Source of the DNA: Amycolatopsis japonica | Lineage (GTDB): Bacteria > Actinomycetota > Actinomycetes > Mycobacteriales > Pseudonocardiaceae | NCBI RefSeq assembly: GCF_000732925.1 | Contig: NZ_CP008953.1 | Span: 8,363,001-8,427,000 of the forward strand | DNA length: 64,000 nt | Direction of reading: 5' to 3' | Shown: piece by piece, positions 43,872 through 53,152 of the stretch | Layout: every line of letters begins with the position of its first letter | Position numbering within the stretch: the first letter of the stretch is position 1 | Notes under the pieces: model-generated | The model's input: only the letters and a program-made list of their open reading frames with translations | What the model was told of the DNA's origin: nothing | Database searches by the model: none | Program-made: the position numbers and the translations under genes

Positions 43872-44870
43872 ATGCCAACGGTTAGTAACTTTCCCACGGT
43901 GGGCGATACCGAATCCGTAATCGCGGCCGCACCGTCCGAGGCCGTGCCGGCGCAGCCGACACGGGACGCTGACGCGAGCCCGCTGGTCCGGATTCGCTCC
44001 CTCCTGCCCGGGCTCGCCCGGGCCGAGCAGCGCGTCGCGAAGGTCGTCCTCGACGACCCCGCGCAGGTCGCGCGGCGCAGCATCACCGAGGTCGCGCTCG
44101 CGGCGAACACCAGCGAAACCACCGTCACGCGGTTCTGCAAGGCGGTCGGCGTCGGCGGGTATCCGCAGCTCAGGATCGCTCTGGCGGCCGACACCGCCCG
44201 CTCCGAGGCGCGGTCGACCCGCAACCTCGGCGGCGAGATCGGGCCGGAGGACGACCTGGCCGCGGTGATCGGCAAGGTCAGCTTCGCGGACGCACGCGCC
44301 GTGGAGGAGACCGCCGACCAGCTCGACGTCCCGTCGCTACAGCGCGTGATCGACATCGTGGCCGGCGCGGGCCGCGTGGACGTCTACGGCGTGGGCGCGA
44401 GCGCGTTCGTCGCCGCGGACCTGCAGCAGAAGCTGCACCGCATCGGGCGGGTCAGCTTCGCCTGGTCGGACACGCACATCATGCTCACCTCGGCGGCCGT
44501 GCTGAGCCCCGGCGACGTCGCGATCGGCATCTCCCACACGGGCGCGACCACGGACACCGTCGAGGCGCTGCGGGTGGCGCGTGAGCACGGCGCGATCACC
44601 GTCGCCGTGACGAACTTCCCGCGTTCACCGATCACCGAGGTCGCCGACCACGTGCTGACCACGGCCGCGCGGGAGACGACGTTCCGCTCGGGTGCGACCG
44701 CCAGTCGCATCGCGCAGCTGACCGTCATCGACTGCCTGTTCATCGGTGTCGCGCAGCGGCACATGGACGCGTCGGTCAACGCGCTCGACGCGACCAGGGA
44801 CGCGGTTGGCTCGCACCGTCTGGGCGTCCGGCCCGACGGCAGGCGGCGGCCGCGGGAAACCGGCAAATGA
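43872..44870 (+). CDS. murR: RpiR-family regulator with SIS domain (MurR type)
   Basis: 332 residues from ATG 43872; an upstream in-frame start at 43833 would lie in the promoter. The N-terminal RpiR HTH has ITEVALAANTSETTVTRFCKAVGVGGYPQLR (near residues 75-105). The SIS sugar-phosphate domain follows (VDVYGVGASAFVAADLQQKL...ISHTGATTDTVEALRVAREHGA). MurR senses MurNAc-6-phosphate in E. coli and B. subtilis. It overlaps murQ by 4 nt (ATGA), so the two are translated together. Confidence 0.88.
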   Translation: MPTVSNFPTVGDTESVIAAAPSEAVPAQPTRDADASPLVRIRSLLPGLARAEQRVAKVVLDDPAQVARRSITEVALAANTSETTVTRFCKAVGVGGYPQLRIALAADTARSEARSTRNLGGEIGPEDDLAAVIGKVSFADARAVEETADQLDVPSLQRVIDIVAGAGRVDVYGVGASAFVAADLQQKLHRIGRVSFAWSDTHIMLTSAAVLSPGDVAIGISHTGATTDTVEALRVAREHGAITVAVTNFPRSPITEVADHVLTTAARETTFRSGATASRIAQLTVIDCLFIGVAQRHMDASVNALDATRDAVGSHRLGVRPDGRRRPRETGK

Positions 44871-45817
44871 GCGAAAAAGTGAGGCGCATGATGACCGTCC
44901 CACGCCAGGTGGTGCACGTCGACTCGCCAACCGAACAGCGCAATCCACGGACGACCGACATCGACCTGATGTCGACCATGGGCATCCTCGGCGCGATCAA
45001 CGCCGAGGACCGCCGGGTCCCCGAAGCCGTCGCCGCGGTGCTGCCGCAGGTGGCGCGGGCGGTCGACTTCGCCGTGGAAGCGCTGCGGTCGGGACACCGC
45101 GTGCACTACTTCGGGGCCGGTACCTCCGGCAGGCTGGCGACGTTGGACGCGGCGGAACTGGTGCCGACGTTCAACGTGCCCTCCGATTGGTTCATCGCGC
45201 ATCACGCGGGCGGCGCGCGCGCTCTGCGCCAAGCCGTCGAAGACGCCGAGGACAACGCGAAGGCCGGAGCCGCCGAGGTGGCCGAGTCCGTCGCGCCCGG
45301 CGACTTCGTGCTCGGGCTGACGGCTTCCGGCCGGACGCCCTACGTCCTCGGCGCGCTGGCCGCGGCCAGCCGTCGCGGTGCCCGTACCGCGCTGGTCTCG
45401 GGCAATCCGGCAGCGGTGACGCCGCCGGGCGTCGACGTCCTCATCGCGGTGGACACCGGCCCCGAGGCGATCGCCGGATCGACGCGGATGAAGGCGGGCA
45501 CGGCGCAGAAGATCATCCTCACGGCGTTCTCCACCGCGACGATGATCAAACTCGGCCGCACGTATTCGAACCTGATGGTGAGCATGCGGGCGACCAACGC
45601 GAAACTGCGCGGGCGGACCATCCGGATCCTGCGCGAGGCCACCGGTATGAGCATGGCGGACTGCTCCGACGCGCTCACCGAGGCCGACGGCGACCTCAAG
45701 GTCGCGCTGGTCCATCTGCTGTCCGGCGAAGACGTCGCGAGTGCGGCGAAGGCGCTGACGGCCAGCGATGGCCACGTACGAAAGGCTCTCGACTCCCTGA
45801 GGGTGCGCGCGAGCTGA
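44867..45817 (+). CDS. murQ: N-acetylmuramic acid 6-phosphate etherase
   Basis: 316 residues. MurQ blocks are plain: TEQRNPRTTDIDLMST, VHYFGAGTSGRLATLDAAELVPTF, GLTASGRTPYVLGAL, STRMKAGTAQKIILTAFSTATMIKLGRTYSNLMV. The enzyme cleaves the lactyl ether of MurNAc-6-P to GlcNAc-6-P and lactate. It completes the recycling route begun by the secreted enzymes upstream. No MurNAc kinase or PTS gene is next to it. Confidence 0.96.
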   Translation: MSEKVRRMMTVPRQVVHVDSPTEQRNPRTTDIDLMSTMGILGAINAEDRRVPEAVAAVLPQVARAVDFAVEALRSGHRVHYFGAGTSGRLATLDAAELVPTFNVPSDWFIAHHAGGARALRQAVEDAEDNAKAGAAEVAESVAPGDFVLGLTASGRTPYVLGALAAASRRGARTALVSGNPAAVTPPGVDVLIAVDTGPEAIAGSTRMKAGTAQKIILTAFSTATMIKLGRTYSNLMVSMRATNAKLRGRTIRILREATGMSMADCSDALTEADGDLKVALVHLLSGEDVASAAKALTASDGHVRKALDSLRVRAS

Positions 45818-45873
45818 ACACCGGCGGACAGACCCGTTCATCCCGACGCTTCGCGCTCACGCGACGCGAACGG

Positions 45874-46913
45874 GTGTCCGTCGCCGGGATGGCCGGCTTC
45901 ATCCTGGCGCTCAACGTCATCGGCTGGGGGTCCTGACGCTCTTCGTGGCGCCGCGCCAGTACGAGCTCGGCGCCACGGGCGTGTTCGGGGTCGGCCTCGG
46001 CGTCACGGCGTTCGTGCTCGGGATGCGGCACGCGTTCGACGCTGACCACATCGCCGCGATCGACAACACCACCCGCAAGCTGATGGCCGACGGGCAACGG
46101 CCGCTTTCGGTCGGTTTCTGGTTCTCCCTCGGCCATTCGACGATCGTCTTCGTCCTGTGCCTGCTGCTGTCGCTCGGCGTCCGCGCGCTCGCCGGAGCCG
46201 TCGAGGACGACTCGTCGGCGCTGCACGCGGCGACCGGGCTGATCGGGACGTCCGTTTCGGCGGTGTTCCTGTACCTCATCGGGATCATGAACCTGGTGGT
46301 GCTCGTCGGCATCGTGAAGGTGTTCCGGCGCATGCGGCGGGGCGAGTTCGACGAAGCGGCGCTGGAGCGGCAGCTCGACAACCGCGGCTTCATGAACCGC
46401 CTGCTTCGCGGCGCCACCAAAGCGGTGCGCAAGCCTTGGCACATCTACCCGATCGGCGTGCTGTTCGGTCTCGGCTTCGACACCGCGACCGAGATCAGCC
46501 TGCTGGTGCTCGCCGGCGGCGCGGCGGCGTTCTCGCTGCCCTGGTACGCGATCCTGGTGCTGCCGATCCTGTTCGCCGCGGGGATGACGCTGTTCGACAC
46601 CGCCGATGGCTGCTTCATGAACTACGCGTACGGCTGGGCGTTCTCGAAGCCGGTGCGGAAGATCTACTACAACCTCATCGTGACGGCGCTTTCCGTCGCG
46701 GTCGCCTTGCTCATCGGGACGATCGAGGTCATCTCGATCATCACCGAACGGTTCGGCATCACGACCGGGCCGCTCGCGGCCATCGGGTCGCTGAGCCTGG
46801 ACTACGTGGGCTACGCGGTTGTAGCGCTCTTCGTGCTTACGTGGCTCTTCGCGCTCCTGGTGTGGCGCTTCGGGCGTATCGAGGAGCGCTGGGCGGTCAA
46901 ACAGAGCCTCTGA
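45874..46913 (+). pseudogene. Nickel/cobalt transporter (NiCoT family), frameshifted near the N-terminus
   Basis: The main frame (from about 45945 to 46913) has NiCoT signatures HAFDADHIAAIDNTTRKL, LGHSTIVF, GLGFDTATE and LFAAGMTLFDTADGCFM, with about eight helices. The expected first helix, RRERVSVAGMAGFILALNVIGWG, is encoded upstream in another frame that ends at a TGA at 45934-45936. One extra G in the five-G run at 45926-45930 would join them as VIGWGVLTLFVAPRQY. Either this is a real frameshift, a sequencing error at a homopolymer, or translation restarts downstream. The upstream frame has no ATG; GTG 45874 is the nearest start. Confidence 0.8.
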
Positions 46914-46925
46914 CCTGCGGGAAGA

Positions 46926-46991
46926 GAGCAAGGGACCTTTGCTACCACTTGTCTCAACGTTGAGATAAGTGGTAGCAAAGGTCCCTTGCTC
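46926..46991. repeat. 66-bp near-perfect palindrome between convergent genes
   Basis: 33-bp arms centred between 46958 and 46959, with a single mismatched pair (46951/46966). Arms start GAGCAAGGGACCTTTGCTAC. It separates the 3' ends of the NiCoT and MFS genes. It is the longest palindrome in the window. Confidence 0.95.
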
Positions 46992-47000
46992 CCCCTTGGG

Positions 47001-48170
47001 TCACGCGGGCTCGGGCACCTTCGCCCGCGAAGGCACCGAAAGCGCGAAGCCCAGCAGAGCGACGAAGGCGGCAACGGGACCGATCCACCAGACACCGGCG
47101 GAAGACAGGACGACGCCGCCCAGCGCGGCACCGAGAGCACCACCGCCGTAGATCGCGGAACCGTTGAGCCCCATGGCGACCGTCGGCGCGTCAGGCGCCA
47201 GCGAGAACAGCCGGTGCTGCTGCGGCACCATCAGCATGCCGCCGAAGATCCCCGAAGCCAGCGCGAGGACCAGCGAACTGGGCAAGCTCAACACGGCGAC
47301 GTCCAGCAGCGCGAAAGTCACGACCGTCCCGATCAGCGAGATCGACCGGACCCGCGAAGGGCCCAGCGAGTCCGTCGCCCGGCCCGCGAAGGCGTTGCCC
47401 ACGATCTGCCCGATCCCGAAACCGACGAGCAGCCACGAAATCGTCGCGCCCGCCGCCACCGGAGCCACCAGCACCGGCAGGTACACGAAGGCCGCGAAGC
47501 CCGCCGCGGTGCCGAGAACGCTCACGCCGAGCACGCGCGCGATCGGCGGCCGCGCGACGACGGCGAGCCTGTCGCGCAGGGACACCGTCGGCATCCGAAC
47601 CCCGGGCAGCAGCGGCACGAGCAGCATCACGATCAGCGCCACCGCGCCGATCCCCCACATCACCGCACGCCAGCCGAACCAGTTCCCGGCCAGCACCCCG
47701 ATCGGCACGCCGAGCACCATCGACACGCTCATCCCGTTCGAGACCGTGGCCAGCGCGCGCCCGCGCCGCTCGTCCGACGCCAACGCACCGGCGAGCACAT
47801 ACGCGTTGGATTGGAACGCGGCGGCGCCGAGGGCGGCCAGCACGCGTGCGACGGCGACCACGGCGAAGGACTCGCCGAGCGCCTGACCGGCCATGCCGAT
47901 CGTGAACAGCACCATCCCAGCGCCGAGCACCCAGCGCCGGTCGAGCCGTCCGGTGAAAGCCGCGATGAGCGGCGAGGAAATCGCGTAGGTCACCGCGAAG
48001 ACCGTGGTCAGCTGGCCTGCGACGGCCTCGGAGACCCGCAGGTCGGCGGCGATGGCGGGCAGTAGCCCGTTCAGGACGAATCCGTCGGTGCCGACGGTGA
48101 ACGTCCCGACGGCGAGTACCAGCAGAGCCCCCAGAGCGAGCCGATCATTTGATGATCGTCGAATCGTCAT
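47001..48170 (-). CDS. MFS efflux transporter (DHA1 type)
   Basis: 389 residues with 12 hydrophobic segments. Loop 2-3 has AFTGRLDRRWVL, motif C-like GMSVSMVLGVPIG lies in helix 5, and the N-terminus GTFTVGTDGFVLNGLLPAIAADL is typical of AraJ/YdhP-like drug or sugar efflux proteins. It diverges from an ArsR-type repressor, which probably controls it. The substrate is unknown. Confidence 0.85.
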   Translation of the reverse strand: MTIRRSSNDRLALGALLVLAVGTFTVGTDGFVLNGLLPAIAADLRVSEAVAGQLTTVFAVTYAISSPLIAAFTGRLDRRWVLGAGMVLFTIGMAGQALGESFAVVAVARVLAALGAAAFQSNAYVLAGALASDERRGRALATVSNGMSVSMVLGVPIGVLAGNWFGWRAVMWGIGAVALIVMLLVPLLPGVRMPTVSLRDRLAVVARPPIARVLGVSVLGTAAGFAAFVYLPVLVAPVAAGATISWLLVGFGIGQIVGNAFAGRATDSLGPSRVRSISLIGTVVTFALLDVAVLSLPSSLVLALASGIFGGMLMVPQQHRLFSLAPDAPTVAMGLNGSAIYGGGALGAALGGVVLSSAGVWWIGPVAAFVALLGFALSVPSRAKVPEPA

Positions 48171-48209
48171 GGGAGGTATAGTGGCGGGACTGTTCGATGA
48201 CTGTCAAAT
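48147..48209. promoter_or_regulatory. Divergent promoter region with related inverted half-sites
   Basis: ATTTGATGATCGTCGAA (48147-48163) and TTCGATGACTGTCAAAT (48193-48209) are complementary at 13 of 17 positions. They flank the MFS start and precede the ArsR GTG. They are possible ArsR operators; the symmetry is imperfect. Confidence 0.4.
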
Positions 48210-48222
48210 AGTTTGGAGTGCC

Positions 48223-48528
48223 GTGAGCAGCATGCTGCCGCAGCCGTCGATCGACGAGATCGAGATCGTGCCGGTGCTCCAGGCGCTCGCGGATCCCGTG
48301 CGCCTGGAGCTGATCCGCGCCCTGCGAAGCAACCCTTCGCCGCGAAGCTGCGCCGTCACCGAGTACGACGTCGACATCAGCGCGCCGACGCTCTCCCACC
48401 ACTGGAAGGTGTTACGCGAGGCCGGCCTCACGACGACGTTCGTCGAGGGCCGGACCCGCTGGGTCGAGCTACGGACCGAGGACGTCCACGCGCGCTTCCC
48501 CGGGCTACTGGACGCTGTCCTCGCTTAG
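48223..48528 (+). CDS. ArsR-family repressor
   Basis: 101 residues from GTG 48223, with GGAG 4-5 nt upstream. Winged-helix pattern: ALADPVRLELIRAL, then CAVTEYDVDISAPTLSHHWKVLREAGLTTTFVEGRTRWVELR. There are no cysteine pairs of the metal-sensing kind. It probably represses the divergent MFS gene and itself. Its 3' end overlaps the convergent esterase gene by 24 bp. Confidence 0.88.
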   Translation: MSSMLPQPSIDEIEIVPVLQALADPVRLELIRALRSNPSPRSCAVTEYDVDISAPTLSHHWKVLREAGLTTTFVEGRTRWVELRTEDVHARFPGLLDAVLA

Positions 48529-49362
48529 CCGCCATTTCGCCGCGAGTTCCGCCGCGGCGCATACGCCGACGTCGAGCAGATACGGCCCCGCCTGCCCGCA
48601 GCCGGATCCCGGCGCGATCGGCTGACCGTGCCCCATCCCGCTGACGGCGTGCGTGTCGACGGCCGCGCCGACGTCGGTCCACTGCTCGGAAAGCTCGCGC
48701 ATGTTCATCGGGGCGACCGTGTAGTCCGCGGTCCCGTGCCAGACGCTGACCGCCGAACGCGGCCCTGTGCCCGCGGCGCGCACCTTGTCGCCCCATTGTT
48801 TCGGGGTCAGATCCTTGCCGGGGTTCATGCAGGAGTACGCGTCGATCATCGAGGTCGCGCAGCCGTAAGGCAGCCCCGCTACAACACCGCCGCCCGCGAA
48901 GAGTTCCGGATACGCCGCCAGCATCACCGAAGTCATCGCACCACCGGCCGACAAGCCGGTCACGTACGTCCGGCTCCCGGCCGAATAGCGCGCCATCTGC
49001 GCGATCGATTCGGCTTCCCCGGAGCCGCGCTTGATGTCGGCCGCCTGGAACCAGTTGAAGCATTTGCTGAAGTTGTTCGCCGAAACCTGTTGTGGCAGAA
49101 CGAGTTTGAACCGCAGTTTGTCCGCGAGCCCGGCCCAGCCGGAGCCACGCGCGTATCCGGCGGCGTCCTGCGTGCAGCCGTGCAGCACCACCACCGCCGG
49201 ACGTCCGGACGGCAGCCCGTCGGGAACGTATTCGAACATCTGCAAAGCACCGGGATTGCTCCCGAACCCGGTCACCGGACGGATCGTCGCCGCCTGTGCC
49301 GGAGTCGCGAAGAGAAGGGTCAATGCCGAAACCACCGCGCCGATGAGGAGTTTTCGCATCAC
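48505..49362 (-). CDS. Secreted esterase of the PHB depolymerase/LpqC family
   Basis: 285 residues with a signal peptide (cleavage near AQAA). VVVLHGCTQDAAGYA, GLSAGGAMTSVMLAAYPELFAG (catalytic Ser), HGTADYTV (Asp) and GMGHGQPI (His) are the family blocks. Paired cysteines fit an extracellular enzyme. GTG 49362 or the next ATG may start it. Known members cleave short-chain polyhydroxybutyrate or feruloyl esters. A second secreted hydrolase and a 3-hydroxybutyrate dehydrogenase lie downstream, which favours polyester use. Confidence 0.85.
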   Translation of the reverse strand: MMRKLLIGAVVSALTLLFATPAQAATIRPVTGFGSNPGALQMFEYVPDGLPSGRPAVVVLHGCTQDAAGYARGSGWAGLADKLRFKLVLPQQVSANNFSKCFNWFQAADIKRGSGEAESIAQMARYSAGSRTYVTGLSAGGAMTSVMLAAYPELFAGGGVVAGLPYGCATSMIDAYSCMNPGKDLTPKQWGDKVRAAGTGPRSAVSVWHGTADYTVAPMNMRELSEQWTDVGAAVDTHAVSGMGHGQPIAPGSGCGQAGPYLLDVGVCAAAELAAKWRLSEDSVQ

Positions 49363-49478
49363 CCGAGGCTAAAACCGGGGCCCGCGGGGTTTCCACGTGG
49401 AAGACCACCACAGCGACGGCGCCTTTTGTGTGGTCGCGCCGGGTACCGATCCGCGAAAAGCCCGCTTACCGTCGGCCG

Positions 49479-50750
49479 ATGCGGCTCTTTCTGGTCCTCG
49501 CGATGATGCTGGCCCTGGCCACCCCCTCCCAGGCGGCGGGCGGTTGCGGGAACGTGCGCGTTCCCGGCGCCGCGGCGCAACGACTGTCCTGTTTGGACGA
49601 TCTGACCACCACCGGCACCCTGGCCACCGGCCATACCGTGCCGTCCGACTGGGCCGGGCTCACGTCCGCCGGCCTCCCCGCGCCCAAGGGTGTTCCCGGT
49701 ATCCAGATCGATGGCTACTTCCCGGATTCGTCGACGTCCAACACGACGCACGGCTGGAACCACGACGCGCAGTTCGTGCTGCGGCTGCCCGATCGCTGGA
49801 ACGGCGGCCTCGTGGTCACGGGATCGCCCGGGGTGCGACGGCAGTACGCGAACGATCGTGCGATCGGCGACCAGGTCCTCGCCGCCGGTTACGCGTTCGC
49901 CGCGACCGACAAGGGCAACACCGGCGCCGACTTCCACACCGACGGACGCCGCCCCGGTGACGCGATCGCCGAGTGGAACTCACGGGTCACGCAGCTGACC
50001 ATCGCCGCGAGGGCGGCCGTCGCGCACCGCTACGGGCGTCTGCCGAGCCGCACCCTCGCGGCCGGGATGTCGAACGGCGGCTACCTCGTCCGCTGGCAGC
50101 TCGAGAACCGGCCGTGGCTCTACGACGGCGGAATCGACTGGGAGGGCACGCTTTGGCACGAAGACGGCCCGAACCTGTTCACCTTCCTGCCGCCCGCGAT
50201 CAAGGCCTATCCCGCGTACGCCAACGGTTCCGCGCAAGCCCATCAGGAAATCCTCGACGCCGGGTTCGCGCCGGGTTCGGAATTCCTCTGGAAGTACCAC
50301 AACGACGTCTACTGGGGCTTGACCCAGCGGATCTATCAGGCCGAGTTCGACCCCTCGTTCGCCGGGACCGATTACGACTACGCCGCTCGCCCGCGGTCGG
50401 TGCACCGCGCGGTCGAACGGATCTCGCTGACCGGCCGGATCGGCAAACCGCTGATCACCCTGCACGGCACCCTCGACACACTCCTGCCGATCACCCGCGA
50501 TTCCGATGTCTACCAGCGGATGGTCACCGACCAGGGCCGCGCCGGTCTGCAGCGCTACTACCGGATCGTCGACGGCAACCACGTCGACGGCCTGTACGAC
50601 GCGTACCCGGACAAGCTGCGCCCGATCGGCCCGTGTTTCCGGACGGCTTTCAGCGCTCTCGAAGGCTGGCTCGACGGCGTCCGCCCGCCCGCTTCGGCGA
50701 CGATCCCGCGCGCGAGCGGTGACCTGGCGACCTCTTGCGCACTAAGCTGA
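49479..50750 (+). CDS. Secreted alpha/beta hydrolase, possible 3-hydroxybutyrate oligomer hydrolase
   Basis: 423 residues from ATG 49479, with a short signal peptide (cleavage near SQAA). FAATDKGNTGADFHTDG, LAAGMSNGGYLVRWQLE (nucleophile Ser), LITLHGTLDTLLPI (Asp) and DGNHVDGLYD (His) give a full triad. Residues GIDWEGTLW after the nucleophile recall 3HB-oligomer hydrolases and tannase-like enzymes. The name is tentative. It is divergent from the PHB depolymerase-like esterase. Confidence 0.65.
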   Translation: MRLFLVLAMMLALATPSQAAGGCGNVRVPGAAAQRLSCLDDLTTTGTLATGHTVPSDWAGLTSAGLPAPKGVPGIQIDGYFPDSSTSNTTHGWNHDAQFVLRLPDRWNGGLVVTGSPGVRRQYANDRAIGDQVLAAGYAFAATDKGNTGADFHTDGRRPGDAIAEWNSRVTQLTIAARAAVAHRYGRLPSRTLAAGMSNGGYLVRWQLENRPWLYDGGIDWEGTLWHEDGPNLFTFLPPAIKAYPAYANGSAQAHQEILDAGFAPGSEFLWKYHNDVYWGLTQRIYQAEFDPSFAGTDYDYAARPRSVHRAVERISLTGRIGKPLITLHGTLDTLLPITRDSDVYQRMVTDQGRAGLQRYYRIVDGNHVDGLYDAYPDKLRPIGPCFRTAFSALEGWLDGVRPPASATIPRASGDLATSCALS

Positions 50751-50754
50751 TCGC

Positions 50755-51339
50755 ATGGAATTCCAGGACGTCGTACGACGCCGTCGCATGGTCCGGAAGT
50801 TCACCGACGAGCCCGTCGCCGAGGCGAGCCTTCAGCGCATCCTGCGCAACGCGCTGAAGGGCCCCTCGGCCGGATTCTCACAGGGACAAGGATTTCTCGT
50901 CCTCACCGGCGAAGAACTCGCGAAATTCTGGGAGTTCGGGGCGAGCTGGGCGCCGGAAACCGTGACCACGGCCCCGGTCGCGATCGTCCCGCTTTCGGTC
51001 AAGAACGCGTACCTCGACCGCTATGCCAAGCCGGACAAGGGTTTCACCGATCGGGACGATTCGTGGTGGCGCGTGCCGTACTGGGACGTCGACACCGGGA
51101 TGGCGACGATGCTGATCCTCCAGACGGCCGTCGACGAAGGTCTCGGCGCGGTGTTCTTCGGGCTGGCGCCGGAAAGCGTGGACCGGCTCCACGGCGAGTT
51201 CGGCGTGCCGGAGGATCACGACCCGATCGGTGTCGTGGCGCTCGGGCACGGCGCCGAATCCGGTCCGTCACCCGGTTCGTCGCCGACCACGGTCGCCCGC
51301 CGAGACTTCGACGACGTCATCCGTTTCGGTCACTGGTGA
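50755..51339 (+). CDS. Nitroreductase-family FMN protein
   Basis: 194 residues. RRRRMVRKFTDEPV opens the fold as in nitroreductases, with PSAGFSQGQGF (FMN contact), a mid-helix AYLDRYAKPDKGF, and DEGLGAVFFGLAPE near residue 130. ALGHGAE near the end is the usual closing strand. FMN and NAD(P)H dependence are inferred. It follows the secreted hydrolase by 4 bp. Its 3' end overlaps the convergent PucR-type gene by 23 bp. Confidence 0.85.
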   Translation: MEFQDVVRRRRMVRKFTDEPVAEASLQRILRNALKGPSAGFSQGQGFLVLTGEELAKFWEFGASWAPETVTTAPVAIVPLSVKNAYLDRYAKPDKGFTDRDDSWWRVPYWDVDTGMATMLILQTAVDEGLGAVFFGLAPESVDRLHGEFGVPEDHDPIGVVALGHGAESGPSPGSSPTTVARRDFDDVIRFGHW

Positions 51340-53152
51340 GGCGATGCAGCCTGAGCGCGAGCTGGAGTTCCAGCGCGCGCTCGGGCGCCTGCCATTGCTC
51401 GCCCAGCAGTGAAGCGATGCGGTCCAGCCGCTGGACGACGGTGTTGACGTGCACATGGAGCAGGTCCTTCGCCCGCGTCAAGTTGCCGCCACAGGCGAAA
51501 TACGCGCGGAGCGTGCCGATCAGGTCCGTGCCGCGGCGTTCGTCGTAGTCGAGCACCGGGCCGATAGTGGCGGTCACGTACGCGCCGAGGTCGGCATGCT
51601 CACCGAGGAGCAGCCCGACGAACCCGAGGTCGGCCATGCTCGCGCCTTCCCCCGCCCGGCCCAGCGCCAGCAGCGATGCGACGCATCGAGCGGCTTCGGC
51701 GTGCGCCACGGCCAGCGCCTTCGGGGAGGCGGCCGGCCCCGCCGCGCCCACCGTCACCGGACAGTCCATTGTGGACGACAGTTCGGCGGCGACGGATCGC
51801 GCCAGCGAGCCGGGATCCGCGCCACGCACCAGAAGGACCACCTCGTCGGCGTGGACCCCGACCAGGTCCGCGTGCCGCGAAGCCGCCGCGGCCAGCCGTC
51901 GCCGGGAAACGTCGTCGGAATGCGCGATCAGCACCGCGTGCGATGTCGACAAATCGACTCCAAGTCGTCGACCGCGCGCCAGCAGCGCGGCCGGATTGCG
52001 GCCGGGCGCGGTGAGCAGATCCGACAGCAGCTCGCCTCGCACCTCGTCCTCGGCGCGTGCGACGGAACGCCGTTGCATCAGCAGCACGGCGGTGACCACG
52101 CCCGCCCGCTCGAACAGCCGCCGGTCGGCCTCGCCGAGCGAGTGCCCGCCGCCCAGCACCAGGCTGCCCAGGAATTCCTGTCCCGCCTGGACCGCGCACA
52201 GCCAACCGTCCTCAGTGGACACCGCGCGCCCGCTCGCCCTGGACGCGGAAACCGCGGTCCGCGAGAGATTCAGCTCGCCGTCTGTCCTGGCGAGGACCGC
52301 GCCGTCCGCGTCGTAGACGGCGATCGCCCCGCCGAGCACGTCCGCGACCGCGGCGGCGACCTCGGCCAGATCACCGCCGCGCAGTACGAGATCCATCAGC
52401 CGGTCGTGCGCGTCCTCGGCGCGGCGCATCGCGTCGTTGTGCGCGCTGATCGTCGCGTTCGCGGCGTTCAGCTCGGCGACCGCGCGGCGCGTCTCGTCGA
52501 GCAGATGCGCGTTGTCCAGCGCGATCGCCGCGTGGTCGGCCAGCGACGACAGCAGCGCGACCTCGTCGGGCGAGAACTCCCGGCTGGTCCGGTCCGAGGC
52601 GAACAGGACCCCGATGACCTTGCTGCCGATCGCCAGCGGCACCCCGAGGATCGCGGTCAGTCCCTCGTCGAGCACTCCGGTGTCGATCGACGACGTGTGG
52701 CGGAACCGCTTGTCGTTGAAGTAGTCCGCCGTCGCGTACGGCCGCGCGGTCTGCGCGACCAGCCCGCCGAGCCCCTCGCCCATGCCGAGCACGATGTCCT
52801 GGAACAGCGCGGAAACCGACCCGTCGGTGACCCGGACATAGGTCTTGCCTTCGGTCTCGTCGTTGAGGCTGAGATACGAGACGTCCACGCCGAGCAGCGC
52901 CCGCGCCCGCCGCACGATAGACCGGAGGACGGCGTCCGGATCGTCCAGCCGCGCGAGGTCGCTGGCCGTGTCGAACAACGCGGCCAGCTCCGCCTCGCGC
53001 CGCCGGTGTTCGGCGACGGTGTCCCGGATCCGCAGCGCCAGCTCGGTGGCCTTCGGGTCGACGGGGACGTGCGCCAGCTGCTCGCTGCCCGCGCCGGAGG
53101 CGAGCAGTTCGAGCAGCCGGCGCAATTCCACGGCTCCGTCCACAGCGGTCAT
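51317..53152 (-). CDS. GAF-domain PucR-family regulator
   Basis: 611 residues. Residues about 50-215 form a GAF domain (SYLSLNDETEGKTYVRVT...GEGLGGLVAQTARPY...VLFASDRTSREFSPDEVALLSSLADHAAIALDNA). The middle is a helical linker and a GGDEF-like CdaR region. The C-terminal PucR HTH is TLRAYFACGGNLTRAKDLLHVHVNTVVQRLDRIASLLG. It is third in an operon with a 3-hydroxybutyrate dehydrogenase and an MFS transporter, overlapping the latter by 4 nt. It probably activates that operon when the substrate is present. Confidence 0.85.
   Translation of the reverse strand: MTAVDGAVELRRLLELLASGAGSEQLAHVPVDPKATELALRIRDTVAEHRRREAELAALFDTASDLARLDDPDAVLRSIVRRARALLGVDVSYLSLNDETEGKTYVRVTDGSVSALFQDIVLGMGEGLGGLVAQTARPYATADYFNDKRFRHTSSIDTGVLDEGLTAILGVPLAIGSKVIGVLFASDRTSREFSPDEVALLSSLADHAAIALDNAHLLDETRRAVAELNAANATISAHNDAMRRAEDAHDRLMDLVLRGGDLAEVAAAVADVLGGAIAVYDADGAVLARTDGELNLSRTAVSASRASGRAVSTEDGWLCAVQAGQEFLGSLVLGGGHSLGEADRRLFERAGVVTAVLLMQRRSVARAEDEVRGELLSDLLTAPGRNPAALLARGRRLGVDLSTSHAVLIAHSDDVSRRRLAAAASRHADLVGVHADEVVLLVRGADPGSLARSVAAELSSTMDCPVTVGAAGPAASPKALAVAHAEAARCVASLLALGRAGEGASMADLGFVGLLLGEHADLGAYVTATIGPVLDYDERRGTDLIGTLRAYFACGGNLTRAKDLLHVHVNTVVQRLDRIASLLGEQWQAPERALELQLALRLHRLTSDRNG

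Noticed and set aside
38803..45817. Beta-lactamase resistance gene
   Set aside because: The class C-like protein has a MurNAc-recycling context (nagZ, namZ, murR, murQ) and an extra domain, so an AmiE-like role is favoured over antibiotic hydrolysis.
45818..45936. Separate small membrane peptide gene before the NiCoT gene
   Set aside because: Its sequence is the standard NiCoT first helix, so a frameshift of one gene is a simpler explanation.
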